The notes below the pieces were generated by a model. That model was not told the origin of the DNA. It saw only the letters and a list, made by a program, of their open reading frames with translations, and searched no databases. Shown here in pieces: positions 25,253 through 33,695 of a stretch of 64,000 nt of DNA; the first letter of the stretch is position 1, and each line of letters opens with the position of its first letter. Origin of the DNA: an uncultured Lachnospiraceae bacterium. GTDB lineage: Bacteria; Bacillota; Clostridia; Lachnospirales; Lachnospiraceae. The DNA lies in assembly GCA_934339135.1 (NCBI GenBank), contig CAKRHP010000001.1:248001-312000 (forward strand). The letters are read 5' to 3'. Both the position numbers and the translations under genes were made by a program.

Positions 25253-25625
25253 TTGTATTCTCCCCCATTGTTATGTTAAGGCAAAAATGCTACTTTCGCC
25301 ACTTTAGAAACACCGAAAAAACGCGCTTTAGGCGTTTTTTTGTGTGAAACCTTAGTACTTGTTGACAGCGTTTTTTGCTGTCTTAAAAGTACTTTTCACA
25401 CTATTATCCCATATCTTGTTTTTATTTTCAAGAGAATGTACCATATCTTGTTAAAAAAAATACTTAATTTTTTCTTAACATCATTTTTCCTGCCGCAAAC
25501 CTCTCCATGCGGTGTACTTTCTGTCCGTTTGCTGTTATACTTAACATAATTACAACGCAGGGAAAATCTGGCTCTCTACAAAGCATTTCAAGCCATATCC
25601 CCGCCACCGAAAGGAGTATCTGTTT
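25253..25625. promoter_or_regulatory. Divergent intergenic region with two stem-loops
   Basis: Between the VanY-like gene and ispE lie two hairpins. The first, 25316-25341, is AAAAAACGC/GCGTTTTTT and could end transcription in either direction. The second, 25354-25393, pairs AGTACTT with AAGTACT and, inside, GACAGC with GCTGTC. No gene was found in these 373 nt. Since both neighbours read away from the gap, the hairpins may mark a small RNA or protect ispE and vanY from each other's antisense reads. Confidence 0.4.
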
Positions 25626-26507
25626 ATGAGCGAATCCATTACCATAAAGGCACCTGCAAAGATCAATCTGTCTCTGGATGTGACCGGCCGCCGGGAAAAC
25701 GGCTACCACGACCTTCGCATGATCATGCAGACCATTGATCTGTACGACGAAGTGACCATCCGCAAAACGGCAGAACCGGGCATTCATTTCTCTATGAATA
25801 AAGAGCTGCCGGACCATATCCCACCGGAGAAAAATCTGGTCTGGAAAGCAGCAAAGCTTCTGCAGGAGCGATGCCATATCACAGACGGACTTGATATTTA
25901 TCTGGAAAAGAATATTCCCGCCGCCGCCGGACTGGCCGGAGGAAGCTCGGACTGCGCTGCCACACTGCTGGGCATCAATGCGCTTTGTGAACTGGGGCTG
26001 ACTCTTGGAGAGCTGTGTGATATCGGTGTTACTCTGGGAGCCGACGTACCGTTCTGTCTCCAGAAGGGCACGATGCTTTCCGAGGGGATCGGTGAAATCC
26101 TTACAAGACTGCCGGATCTGACACCGTTGTGGGCTTTGCTGATCAAGCCGGATATTTCCGTCAGCACCGGGTATGTATACACCCATCTGAAGCTCGAGGA
26201 GATCACGGATCGCCCGGACACAGAGCAGCTGATCGAGTGTATCCGCCGTCACAATGATGCTTCCCTTGCCCGCCGGTTATCCAATGTACTGGAAACGGTT
26301 ACCATTCCGGAATACCCTATTTTAGAGGAACTAAAGCAGTTTTTAAAGGATAACGGTGCCATCGGATCACTCATGAGTGGAAGCGGTCCTACCACATACG
26401 GACTGTATCAGGATGAAATCCTTGCCCGTATGGCATTAAAAAAAGCACAGGAGAAATATCCGGATTATGATATCATCCTGTGCCGCACCCGTCTGCCGGA
26501 GGAGTAG
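25626..26507 (+). CDS. ispE: 4-diphosphocytidyl-2-C-methyl-D-erythritol kinase
   Basis: This 293-residue cytoplasmic GHMP kinase phosphorylates CDP-methylerythritol, a step in the non-mevalonate isoprenoid pathway. The N-terminal KAPAKINLSLDVTGRRENGYH holds the catalytic Lys, the ATP loop reads IPAAAGLAGGSSDCAATL (about 99-116), and the late GSLMSGSGPTTYGL motif (about 252-265) is present. AAGGAG precedes the ATG by 9 nt. Length is normal. It stands as a single gene closed by a strong terminator. Confidence 0.96.
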   Translation: MSESITIKAPAKINLSLDVTGRRENGYHDLRMIMQTIDLYDEVTIRKTAEPGIHFSMNKELPDHIPPEKNLVWKAAKLLQERCHITDGLDIYLEKNIPAAAGLAGGSSDCAATLLGINALCELGLTLGELCDIGVTLGADVPFCLQKGTMLSEGIGEILTRLPDLTPLWALLIKPDISVSTGYVYTHLKLEEITDRPDTEQLIECIRRHNDASLARRLSNVLETVTIPEYPILEELKQFLKDNGAIGSLMSGSGPTTYGLYQDEILARMALKKAQEKYPDYDIILCRTRLPEE

Positions 26508-26560
26508 ACTTCGTTATTCACTGCATTTACACAACAGGGAATCACCCCTGATAACCACAA

Positions 26561-26598
26561 GACGGGACACCGCATATGATCCGCAGTGCCCCGTCTTT
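26561..26598 (+). terminator. Terminator after ispE
   Basis: The arms at 26561-26573 and 26582-26595 pair almost completely (GACGGG...CCCGTC) and are followed by TTTT. The stem starts 53 nt after the ispE stop and lies before the converging gene's stop codon. Confidence 0.8.
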
Positions 26599-26636
26599 TA
26601 TGTTGCTCTGTCCTAAGACATTCGTTTCAAAATATA

Positions 26637-27260
26637 TTAGCTGAGGTATTTGGAATAGTCCTCTGCCGTGGTTACTCCATTCTTCCAGTCGTCCATCTTC
26701 TGGCGGGTGGCATCCATGGTGTCCTGACAGATCTGTGGAAGATCCTCTCCCCATGCCTTTGTTGCCTGCTTATATCCCTTCTCGATAGCCTCCATCATGG
26801 TATCTGCCTTGTCCGTATCTCCACCGGCAAGCGCGATTGCCATGCTGACCAGACGGTCTGAGGTCTGATCCACTCCCCAATATCCATCCTCTGCGATCGA
26901 TGCCTTGGCATCATCGATGGTCTGCTGGTCTACCTTGCCTGCGATCTCACGGAATGTAGCTGCCAGATTGGTACCTGTCGCCAGATCAAACTTCTCTGCC
27001 TGCTTGCCCAAAAGCTTCTGCACCAGACTGTTCATACTATCCAGACGGCTCTGCTGGTCTGCCTTGAGCTTCGCGATCACATTGTCCTTATTATAAATCT
27101 GATTTGTGCTGTCTTTCTTTGTCTCATTGCTTTTCTCGTATACAACTCCGTCATCCTTGACCTGCTTCTCTGTTGTCTCTGCCGCCTTTGATGCCTTCTC
27201 TGTCTCTGCGGTCTTTACTGCTGTATATCCGTTTACTCCGTTAATTGATGATACACTCAT
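26637..27260 (-). CDS. Conserved protein of unknown function with YWGV/GGD motif
   Basis: This 207-residue soluble protein has a low-complexity Thr/Glu/Lys first half and a conserved helical second half with EDGYWGVDQTSDRLVSMA (about 128-145) and LAGGDTDKADTMMEAIEKG (about 148-166), then DLPQICQDTMDA. This C-terminal pattern recurs in unnamed proteins of many motile bacteria, some auto-labelled after hydrogenase components without evidence. The start at 27260 is set by GGAGG 8 nt before it; a longer reading from 27293 lacks a site. No signal peptide is present. Function is unknown. Confidence 0.75.
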   Translation of the reverse strand: MSVSSINGVNGYTAVKTAETEKASKAAETTEKQVKDDGVVYEKSNETKKDSTNQIYNKDNVIAKLKADQQSRLDSMNSLVQKLLGKQAEKFDLATGTNLAATFREIAGKVDQQTIDDAKASIAEDGYWGVDQTSDRLVSMAIALAGGDTDKADTMMEAIEKGYKQATKAWGEDLPQICQDTMDATRQKMDDWKNGVTTAEDYSKYLS

Positions 27261-27445
27261 GTTCCCGAACCTCCTTTTTCCTGTTGCGAACATATCTGCT
27301 TAAAACATATGGTTTTCTATTAAAAATATCGACTGTTTCTGTTCTGTTCTTTAGAGGCAAACAAATTTTTATGCACATTTTCATGGATTTTACATAAAAT
27401 AATGTGAATACGCAGAAAAAAGTCTGCGAGAAGGGAGGCCGGCAC

Positions 27446-27811
27446 ATGTCGATCCGTCGAAGTATCGCCCGGAGAACACAATATAACTTCCGATTAAACC
27501 GCAAGGTCATTCATCTGAAGCATTGCTGGGAGGATGTAAACTCTATGCTGGACGGCTTCTGTGGTCACAAGCATAAGCCAGCCCCTCCACCGAAGCCTCC
27601 AAGACCTCAGCCGAAGCCAGGACCTCCGCCTTGTCCGCCGCCCTGTTTTCCGTGTTGTCCGTTCTGTATGCCGCCAAAGCCGGGACCGCCCCCCTGTCCG
27701 CAGCCGAAACCGTCTGAACCTCCAAGACCCCAGCCGGGACCGCCACACTGTCCACCACCCTGCCGTCCCCACCCAAAACGCGGTCTGTTTTTCCCGCCGT
27801 TCCGGTTTTAA
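27446..27811 (+). CDS. Small Pro/Cys-rich protein of unknown function
   Basis: This 121-residue protein begins with a basic, folded-looking head (MSIRRSIARRTQYNF, about 1-40) and then turns into Pro-Lys-Pro and Pro-Cys-Pro runs (for example PPPCPPPCFPCCPFC), with a basic-aromatic end. There is no signal peptide. The start at 27446 has GGGAGG 8 nt upstream, better than the ATG at 27404. Ten or so Cys residues in a Pro-rich frame suggest cross-linking, as in spore-coat proteins of spore formers, but this is inference. It is divergent from the YWGV gene and ends 46 nt before the converging MATE gene. Confidence 0.6.
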   Translation: MSIRRSIARRTQYNFRLNRKVIHLKHCWEDVNSMLDGFCGHKHKPAPPPKPPRPQPKPGPPPCPPPCFPCCPFCMPPKPGPPPCPQPKPSEPPRPQPGPPHCPPPCRPHPKRGLFFPPFRF

Positions 27812-27856
27812 TTCAACGCCTAAAACAGTAGTCTATTCGGTATATAAGATAAAAAT

Positions 27857-29212
27857 TCAGGCTGTCTTTCGGAGCCGGAAATCGGCTCCGACCTTTTTCA
27901 GACAGATCAGGCAGGTTGGCAGAATATAAATACATGCGGAAACCCATGCTGTCTGATCACTAAAACAGATTGCCGTGTAACCGTAGACCGGCACAAAGAT
28001 CAGACTAACCACGATCCTTGCCACCATCTCTGTGACACCGGAAAATACAGCTCTGCCGGAATATCCCAGTCCCTGCGTGGTCATACGACAGGTATTCAGG
28101 ATGCCAAGACTCCAGAAGAAAAAGCCCTGACAGAACAGATACTGCGCTGCCGCATTCAGTACTTCGACTTCCTTCCCGCTGATAAAAATCTTGCACAACG
28201 GCCGTCCAAAGAATATCAGCATAATACCGGCACACAAACCGTATCCCACAGCCACTGCCATTCCCTGAAAAAGACCTTTGACGATACGCTTCTTTTTGCC
28301 CGCTCCCAGATTCTGGCTGCAAAAAACAGACACCCCGGTAGCGATTGCATCAAAGGGACACATAAAGAACTGCTTCAGGCGCAGTGCCGCCGTAAACGCC
28401 GAAACATATACAACGCTGTCGAGACTGTTATTGGCATACTGCATCACCATGCTTCCGATGGCCGTGATGGAATACTGAAGTCCCATGGGTACTCCCATGG
28501 TGGTCATAATGCGTACGCCGCGGCTGTGAAGCCTGCAGTCTGCTCTGGATAGTCTCAGAAGCGGCACCTTCGTCCAGATATAAATACAGCAAAGGATTCC
28601 ACTGATCGCCTGTGCCGTGATGGTTGCTGCTGCCGCACCGGCGCAGCCCCAGTGGAACACCAGAATACAGACCAGATCCAGTATAATGTTTAACACCGTG
28701 GAAATCGCCAGAAAAATAAACGGCGTCCGGCTGTCTCCCACTGACCGCAGGATACTGGACATCAGATTATATAACAGGGTAAACGGAATGCCCAGAAAAA
28801 GAATGATCAGGTAGTTATATGCGCCCGGATAGATCTTGTCCGGGGTAGACAGCATATGCAGGATCTGTGGACAGAAAAGTGCACAGACCGCCGTCAACAC
28901 TACCGCAAAGACACCTGTCAGAAACATTGCATGGAAAATATGATTTCTCATTTCCGGCAGATTCCCTGCCCCGAAACTTTTTGCAATGGGCACGCCAAAA
29001 CCACAGGCAATCCCAATACAAAATCCCAGCACCAGAAACTGGACACTGCTCGATGCGCCTACACTCGCCAGAGCATTGGCTCCCAGTGCTCTCCCGACAA
29101 TTGCCGCATCAATAATATTATATGTCTGCTGCAGTATATTTCCCACCAGAAGGGGTACTGCAAATTCCATTATCAAAGGCAGAGGTCTGCCTTCCGTCAT
29201 TTTCTTTGCCAT
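27857..29212 (-). CDS. MATE-family multidrug/cation antiporter
   Basis: This 451-residue membrane protein has twelve predicted spans in two halves, as in Na+- or H+-coupled MATE exporters. The start MAKKMTEGRPLPLIMEFAVP followed by LLVGNILQQTYNIIDAAIVG is a clear MATE opening, and SSILRSVGDSRTPF lies near residue 145. The start at 29212 is chosen because GGAG stands about 10 nt before it; the frame extends back to 29311 through the rplL terminator region. The export substrate is unknown. A GGAGCCG/CGGCTCC hairpin overlaps its last codons (27873-27891) and may end the small gene that converges on it. Confidence 0.92.
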   Translation of the reverse strand: MAKKMTEGRPLPLIMEFAVPLLVGNILQQTYNIIDAAIVGRALGANALASVGASSSVQFLVLGFCIGIACGFGVPIAKSFGAGNLPEMRNHIFHAMFLTGVFAVVLTAVCALFCPQILHMLSTPDKIYPGAYNYLIILFLGIPFTLLYNLMSSILRSVGDSRTPFIFLAISTVLNIILDLVCILVFHWGCAGAAAATITAQAISGILCCIYIWTKVPLLRLSRADCRLHSRGVRIMTTMGVPMGLQYSITAIGSMVMQYANNSLDSVVYVSAFTAALRLKQFFMCPFDAIATGVSVFCSQNLGAGKKKRIVKGLFQGMAVAVGYGLCAGIMLIFFGRPLCKIFISGKEVEVLNAAAQYLFCQGFFFWSLGILNTCRMTTQGLGYSGRAVFSGVTEMVARIVVSLIFVPVYGYTAICFSDQTAWVSACIYILPTCLICLKKVGADFRLRKTA

Positions 29213-29256
29213 AACTTTCTCACTCCATTTTCCTTTGGCAAAATTTACAAGCAAAC

Positions 29257-29296
29257 AAAAGCTGACAGAAATCTCATCTCTGAAATTTCTGCCAGC
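29257..29296 (-). terminator. Terminator of the rplJL operon
   Basis: GCTGGCAGAAAT and ATTTCTGTCAGC (read on the minus strand, 29261-29296) form a 12-bp stem with one G-T pair, followed by TTTTGTTTG. It lies about 45 nt after the rplL stop and separates it from the MATE gene. Confidence 0.85.
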
Positions 29297-29338
29297 ATAT
29301 TTACACGACATATTATGTCGTTGGTATTTAAGGTTAAA

Positions 29339-29704
29339 TTATTTAAGAGTAACCTTAGCACCCTCAGCCTCGAGCTTCTCTTTGATCTCGTTAGCCTCGT
29401 CCTTAGAAGCACCCTCTTTAAGAACCTTAGGAGCGCCATCTACAACTTCCTTAGCTTCCTTCAGTCCAAGACCAGTTACCTCACGAACAACCTTGATAAC
29501 CTTAACCTTGTTTGCACCAACTTCTGTAAGCTCAACATCGAACTCATCCTTCTCTGCTGCGCCTGCTGCATCTCCGCCTGCTGCTGCTACAACAACGCCT
29601 GCTGCTGCAGATACACCAAACTCTTCCTCACATGCCTTAACTAAATCGTTCAGCTCTAACACTGTCATGCCCTTGATAGCATCAATAAATTCCTGTGTAG
29701 TCAT
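29339..29704 (-). CDS. rplL: 50S ribosomal protein L7/L12
   Basis: This 121-residue acidic protein forms the flexible ribosomal stalk that recruits translation factors. The N-terminal dimer domain, an Ala/Gly-rich hinge ([19 protein letters not shown], about 34-52), and the globular C-terminal domain with [19 protein letters not shown] and EGAKVTLK are all as expected. A GGAGG site precedes it. It follows rplJ by 51 nt, the universal order, and is controlled through the L10 leader. Confidence 0.98.
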   Translation of the reverse strand: MTTQEFIDAIKGMTVLELNDLVKACEEEFGVSAAAGVVVAAAGGDAAGAAEKDEFDVELTEVGANKVKVIKVVREVTGLGLKEAKEVVDGAPKVLKEGASKDEANEIKEKLEAEGAKVTLK

Positions 29705-29755
29705 TTCTATAACCTCCGTATTATTTTCTTTTCGTTTTTGTTTTCTTAATAATAA

Positions 29756-30256
29756 TTATGCCTCTGCTGCACCCTCGCCCTGCTCTGCGATCTGATTAAG
29801 CACACGAGCAAGATTGGTAATAGGTGACTGCAAAGAACCAAGCAGCTTGGAAATAAGCTCGTCTCTTGACGGAATGCTTGCCAGTGACTTAACACCGTCA
29901 ACATCATAGAGTGTTCCCTCAACGACAGCTCCCTTGAATTCCAAAGCCTCAGCCTCTTTCGCAACGTTATTCAGAACGCGGATAGGTGCTGTTGCATCTT
30001 CCTTAGAAATTGCGATAGCAGATGGTCCATCTAAAAGATCATCTAACTGTGCGAAATCAGTACCCTCAAACGCACGCTTCATGAGTGTATTCTTGTATAC
30101 CTTGTACTCGCATCCTGCCTCTCTCAATCCCTTACGAAGTTTTGTGTCCTGTTCTACAGTCAGTCCACGATAATCAACGAGAACTACTGTAGTAGCACCA
30201 TCGATCTTCGCCTTGATTTCATCAACGATTGGCTGTTTTAATTCAACCTTTGCCAT
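29756..30256 (-). CDS. rplJ: 50S ribosomal protein L10
   Basis: This 166-residue protein binds 23S rRNA and anchors the L7/L12 dimers through its C-terminal helix. The start MAKVELKQPIVDEIKAKIDG, VLVDYRGLTVEQDTKLR, and YKVYKNTLMKRAFEGT are typical. The ATG at 30256 has a GGAGAT site; the frame runs further upstream through the leader but that is not coding. L10 represses its own operon by binding the leader RNA, which is visible here. Confidence 0.97.
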   Translation of the reverse strand: MAKVELKQPIVDEIKAKIDGATTVVLVDYRGLTVEQDTKLRKGLREAGCEYKVYKNTLMKRAFEGTDFAQLDDLLDGPSAIAISKEDATAPIRVLNNVAKEAEALEFKGAVVEGTLYDVDGVKSLASIPSRDELISKLLGSLQSPITNLARVLNQIAEQGEGAAEA

Positions 30257-30261
30257 AAGAT

Positions 30262-30451
30262 ATCTCCTTTCCTGGGCAGTCCCATATTTTTCCTGCCTGG
30301 GAAGTCTTACTTCAAAATAAGAAAACCTCCCTGCGTAAACACAGAGAGGTGAAATCATCAAAATAATTACATCCTTCCTCGGTAGGCGGTGTCCTTACGC
30401 CGAACGATCGGCACCTACTGTCTACGGCAGTATGGTTTGCTTCACAAACCG
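30262..30451 (-). ncRNA. L10 leader (autoregulatory mRNA leader of rplJL)
   Basis: The 190-nt untranslated leader carries a GGTTTG/CAAACC hairpin (about 30434-30450), a long imperfect stem with GTAGGTGCCGATC...CCTACC (about 30379-30420), and near its end a hairpin followed by TTTTC (30322-30349) that looks like an attenuator. Size, position and layout match the L10 leader known from Bacillus and Clostridia, where L10-L12 binding stops expression. Confidence 0.85.
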
Positions 30452-30457
30452 AGAAAT

Positions 30458-30486
30458 ATTTTAGCACATTCCAAAATATAAGTCAA
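30458..30486 (-). promoter_or_regulatory. rplJL promoter
   Basis: On the minus strand TTGACT (30481-30486) and TAAAAT (30458-30463) are 17 bp apart. This is the best sigma-A-type promoter in the window and places the transcript start near 30451, just ahead of the leader. Confidence 0.8.
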
Positions 30487-30551
30487 CACCTATTTTTCTG
30501 ATATTTTCTCCATGCAATTTACCCTAATATTTCTACATATTTCCACATATC

Positions 30552-31349
30552 CTAATATTTCCACAAATTCTTGATCTGAGGTACCACCCGTGACAGCTTC
30601 CATAATTTTTCACTGTTTTTGCGGCTGTTGGGATCATTGATGATCACCTGCCGGTCATCCTTCATTCCTGCCAGGACCAGAAAATGACCTGCTGTGGTAA
30701 AATCTCCCGGCCGCATGGCACAGATGATCACATGTCCTTGCTGAAGAGTCCGCCGGATCGCATTCTCATCACAGGACATTTCTGTCCCGGTAAGCCCCAG
30801 CAGCGCCGCCCCGTCTGTCATCAAAGACCATGCCGAGCCCTGCCCTTTTACATAATAGCCATTCTTCCCGGCCAGCTTTGCCACCTTCCATGGATTCCAT
30901 TTGTCATTTTGAAAGGTATGGCATGCCACCATGGCAAGACAGGTAGGACCACACCCTGTCAGCGCCATAAAATCATTGCCGTATTTGCGGTATCCCCACC
31001 GCTCATCCCACTGTAAAAATAACGGCACACTACTTTCCTGATTGCCCGCCAGATCAGAGGAGGTCAGCCGAATCTTCTGTTTTTTCCCCGCCTGCTCCGG
31101 GTAATCCTTCACAAATTGCCTTGTCTCCGGGTTCTTCTTTGCCAGTTCGACGAGCTGTTCCGGATATTGTCCTTCGTTCTTTTCCCAGAAATTATCCTGT
31201 CCCACGGACAACAGACTCTGACGCAGTCCTTCTATTGTCCGGGATGCACCACCCATATAGGTATGCATGGACAAAAAACGAATTCCTATTAGAATAAGAA
31301 TGATACCCCAAAACCACTTTCTTTGTCTTCTCCTACGTTTTCTTTTCAT
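30552..31349 (-). CDS. Membrane-anchored C39-like cysteine peptidase
   Basis: This 265-residue protein has a very basic start (MKRKRRRRQRK), one membrane anchor (about 12-30), and an extracytoplasmic Peptidase_C39_2 domain. It opens with LFLQWDERWGYRKYG and the nucleophile lies in TGCGPTCLAM (about 131-140), with the His in AGHFLVLAG (about 219-227) and the Asn/Asp in IINDPNS (about 238-244). Family members cut peptides or wall links outside the cell; the target is unknown. The ribosome site is GGGAG. It is divergent from the signal peptidase gene. Confidence 0.88.
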   Translation of the reverse strand: MKRKRRRRQRKWFWGIILILIGIRFLSMHTYMGGASRTIEGLRQSLLSVGQDNFWEKNEGQYPEQLVELAKKNPETRQFVKDYPEQAGKKQKIRLTSSDLAGNQESSVPLFLQWDERWGYRKYGNDFMALTGCGPTCLAMVACHTFQNDKWNPWKVAKLAGKNGYYVKGQGSAWSLMTDGAALLGLTGTEMSCDENAIRRTLQQGHVIICAMRPGDFTTAGHFLVLAGMKDDRQVIINDPNSRKNSEKLWKLSRVVPQIKNLWKY

Positions 31350-31502
31350 TTTATTCCGTCTCCCATTTCTGTTTGTTTATACACCATTTTAAAAGGAAAC
31401 ATCGGGAAATTCTTTTGATTTTCCTAAACGAATTCTCATATTTCTCTGAACTTTTAACCGGAACTCCGGTCTTATTTTACATTGCAGGAGGGATGTGATA
31501 AG

Positions 31503-32255
31503 ATGAATGCACTATCAATGAAAGGATTACACCATATGAACGAATCAGATAACATTTCCGAGGAGAAGACGTCTACTCCGGAAACAGACAATAAAAAGAA
31601 AAAGGAGAATCATTTTTCTCTTGCAGACACCCTTCAATTTATTTTCCTGCTGGCTGTGATCGCATTGATCATCTTTATCCGGCAGATGCCGCTTTTTACG
31701 GTAGATGGGCAAAGTATGAACCATACCTATTCGGATGGCGATCTGCTGGTGGGAGATAAAAAGGCAGATTTTAAGCATGGAGACATCCTGATCATATACA
31801 GTGATGTTCTCTCCGAGCGCATTGTCAAACGCTGCATCGGTCTTCCCGGAGACCGGGTTGAGATCAAGGATGATCATGTCTATGTCAACGACAAGAAACT
31901 AAAAGAGAATTATATTGCAGAGCCAATGCATACAGAGGATATGTCCGTCACCCTCTCCGATGATGAATATTTTGTGATGGGGGACAACCGAAATCATTCC
32001 ACGGACAGCCGTGATATCGGACCAATTCCAAAAGATAAGATCCAGGCAAAGGTCACGCACAATCTAACGAAGGAATATCACATTACAACGGTTCATCTGA
32101 AATGGTTCAAACGTATTGTTATTATTGTTGCTGCCTGCTACATTATCTTTACAATCCTCGGAAGCTTTCTGGTTCCTTTGTTCCGGCGTAAGGATGAAGA
32201 GGGGGCAGATGCCAACACCGAAGAGGATACTGAGTCCGGTGAAGATACGGAATAA
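31503..32255 (+). CDS. lepB: Signal peptidase I with an extra C-terminal membrane span
   Basis: This 250-residue membrane protease removes signal peptides from exported proteins, of which this window encodes many. After a charged 37-residue cytoplasmic part and a membrane span (about 43-60) come the catalytic Ser71 in VDGQSMNHTY and Lys109 in ERIVKRCIGLPGDRV, then the box YFVMGDNRNHSTDSRDIGP. Unlike most Gram-positive SPases it has a second span near the end (about 205-228) and an acidic tail (EEGADANTEEDTESGEDTE). The start at 31503 has AGGAGG 10 nt upstream; earlier and later ATGs fit less well. Confidence 0.93.
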   Translation: MNALSMKGLHHMNESDNISEEKTSTPETDNKKKKENHFSLADTLQFIFLLAVIALIIFIRQMPLFTVDGQSMNHTYSDGDLLVGDKKADFKHGDILIIYSDVLSERIVKRCIGLPGDRVEIKDDHVYVNDKKLKENYIAEPMHTEDMSVTLSDDEYFVMGDNRNHSTDSRDIGPIPKDKIQAKVTHNLTKEYHITTVHLKWFKRIVIIVAACYIIFTILGSFLVPLFRRKDEEGADANTEEDTESGEDTE

Positions 32256-32264
32256 AGAACAAAA

Positions 32265-32320
32265 AAACCGGCACAGACCAACAGATGCATTCTCTGCATT
32301 CTGCCGTCCATGCCGGTTTT
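32265..32320. terminator. Bidirectional terminator between lepB and serS
   Basis: AAAACCGGCA and TGCCGGTTTT pair at the ends, with an inner CAGATGCA/TGCAGAA-type stem between. T-runs lie on both sides, so it can stop both converging genes. Confidence 0.75.
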
Positions 32321-32386
32321 ATTATTCACTATATTTTACGATGACATAATCTCTTTCGTCAAGACCGCATCGCAAATCCTTCTAAA

Positions 32387-33676
32387 TTATTTCTTTACAG
32401 TAATGGCTTCCATTCCACCCATATATGGTCTGAGGGCTTCCGGAATTCTTACACTGCCATCCTCCTGCAGATTATTCTCCAGGAATGCAATGAGCATACG
32501 AGGCGGTGCAACTACGGTATTATTCAGGGTATGTGCGAAATATTTATTGCCATCCTCGCCCTTGACGCGGATCTTTAAACGGCGTGCCTGTGCATCGCCG
32601 AGGTTGGAACAGCTTCCGACCTCAAAGTATTTCTTCTGGCGTGGAGACCATGCCTCAACATCAATGGACTTCACCTTGAGATCTGCCAGGTCACCGGAGC
32701 AGCACTCCAGTGTACGAACCGGAATATCCAGGGTACGGAACAGATCTACTGTATTCTGCCACAGCTTGTCAAACCATGCCTTGCTTTCCTCCGGCTTGCA
32801 GACAACGATCATTTCCTGCTTTTCGAACTGATGGATACGGTAAACACCACGCTCCTCGATACCATGTGCTCCCTTCTCCTTACGGAAGCATGGAGAATAG
32901 CTTGTGAGGGTACGCGGAAGTGACTTCTCCTCCAGGATCGTATCAATGAATTTACCGATCATGGAATGCTCGCTGGTACCGATCAGATACAGATCCTCGC
33001 CCTCGATCTTGTACATCATGGCATCCATCTCGGCAAAGCTCATAACACCTGTTACCACATTGCTTCGGATCATAAACGGAGGTACACAGTACGTAAATCC
33101 ACGGTCGATCATGAAATCTCTCGCATAGGAGATCACTGCGGAATGAAGTCTTGCAATATCTCCCATCAGATAATAGAATCCGTTTCCTGCCACTTTACCG
33201 GCAGCATCCAGATCAATACCATCAAAACGCTCCATGATCTCTGTATGATAAGGCACCTCAAAATCAGGAACAATCGGATCACCAAACTTCTCAATCTCGA
33301 CATTTTCACTGTCGTCCTTACCGATCGGTACGCTTGGATCGATAATGTTTGGAATAACCATCATGATCTTCTGGATCTTCTCGGCAAGCTCCGGCTCCTT
33401 TGCCTGCAGCTCCTCGAGACGAGGGGCGATCTCGGCAACCTCTGCCTTTCTCTGCTCTGCCTCATCCTTTTTGCCCTGTGCCATCAGACCACCGATCTCC
33501 TTGGAAATCTTTTTGCGTCGGGCACGAAGCTCATCGGCTTCCTGCTGAGTCTTTCTTGCCTCTGCATCCAGAGCGATCACCTCATCTACCAATGGAAGTT
33601 TCTCGTCCTGGAACTTATTTTTGATGTTCTGTTTTACGATGTCAGGATTTTCTCTGACAAATTTCAAATCTAACAT
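32387..33676 (-). CDS. serS: Seryl-tRNA synthetase
   Basis: This 429-residue class II enzyme charges tRNA-Ser. The first 105 residues form the long coiled-coil arm (EARKTQQEADELRARRKKIS). Motif 2 is visible at SYSPCFRKEKGAHGIEERGVYRIHQF (split here: SYSPCFRKEKGAHG, then RGVYRIHQFEK), and motif 3 at NTVVAPPRMLIAFLEN. The serine site TSEHSMIG is present. GGAGA precedes the ATG. It follows the PAS/GGDEF/EAL gene by only 19 nt, an unusual partner, so its expression may depend on that transcript; no T-box leader was seen. Confidence 0.97.
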   Translation of the reverse strand: MLDLKFVRENPDIVKQNIKNKFQDEKLPLVDEVIALDAEARKTQQEADELRARRKKISKEIGGLMAQGKKDEAEQRKAEVAEIAPRLEELQAKEPELAEKIQKIMMVIPNIIDPSVPIGKDDSENVEIEKFGDPIVPDFEVPYHTEIMERFDGIDLDAAGKVAGNGFYYLMGDIARLHSAVISYARDFMIDRGFTYCVPPFMIRSNVVTGVMSFAEMDAMMYKIEGEDLYLIGTSEHSMIGKFIDTILEEKSLPRTLTSYSPCFRKEKGAHGIEERGVYRIHQFEKQEMIVVCKPEESKAWFDKLWQNTVDLFRTLDIPVRTLECCSGDLADLKVKSIDVEAWSPRQKKYFEVGSCSNLGDAQARRLKIRVKGEDGNKYFAHTLNNTVVAPPRMLIAFLENNLQEDGSVRIPEALRPYMGGMEAITVKK

Positions 33677-33695
33677 GTCTTTTCTCCTTTATGAT

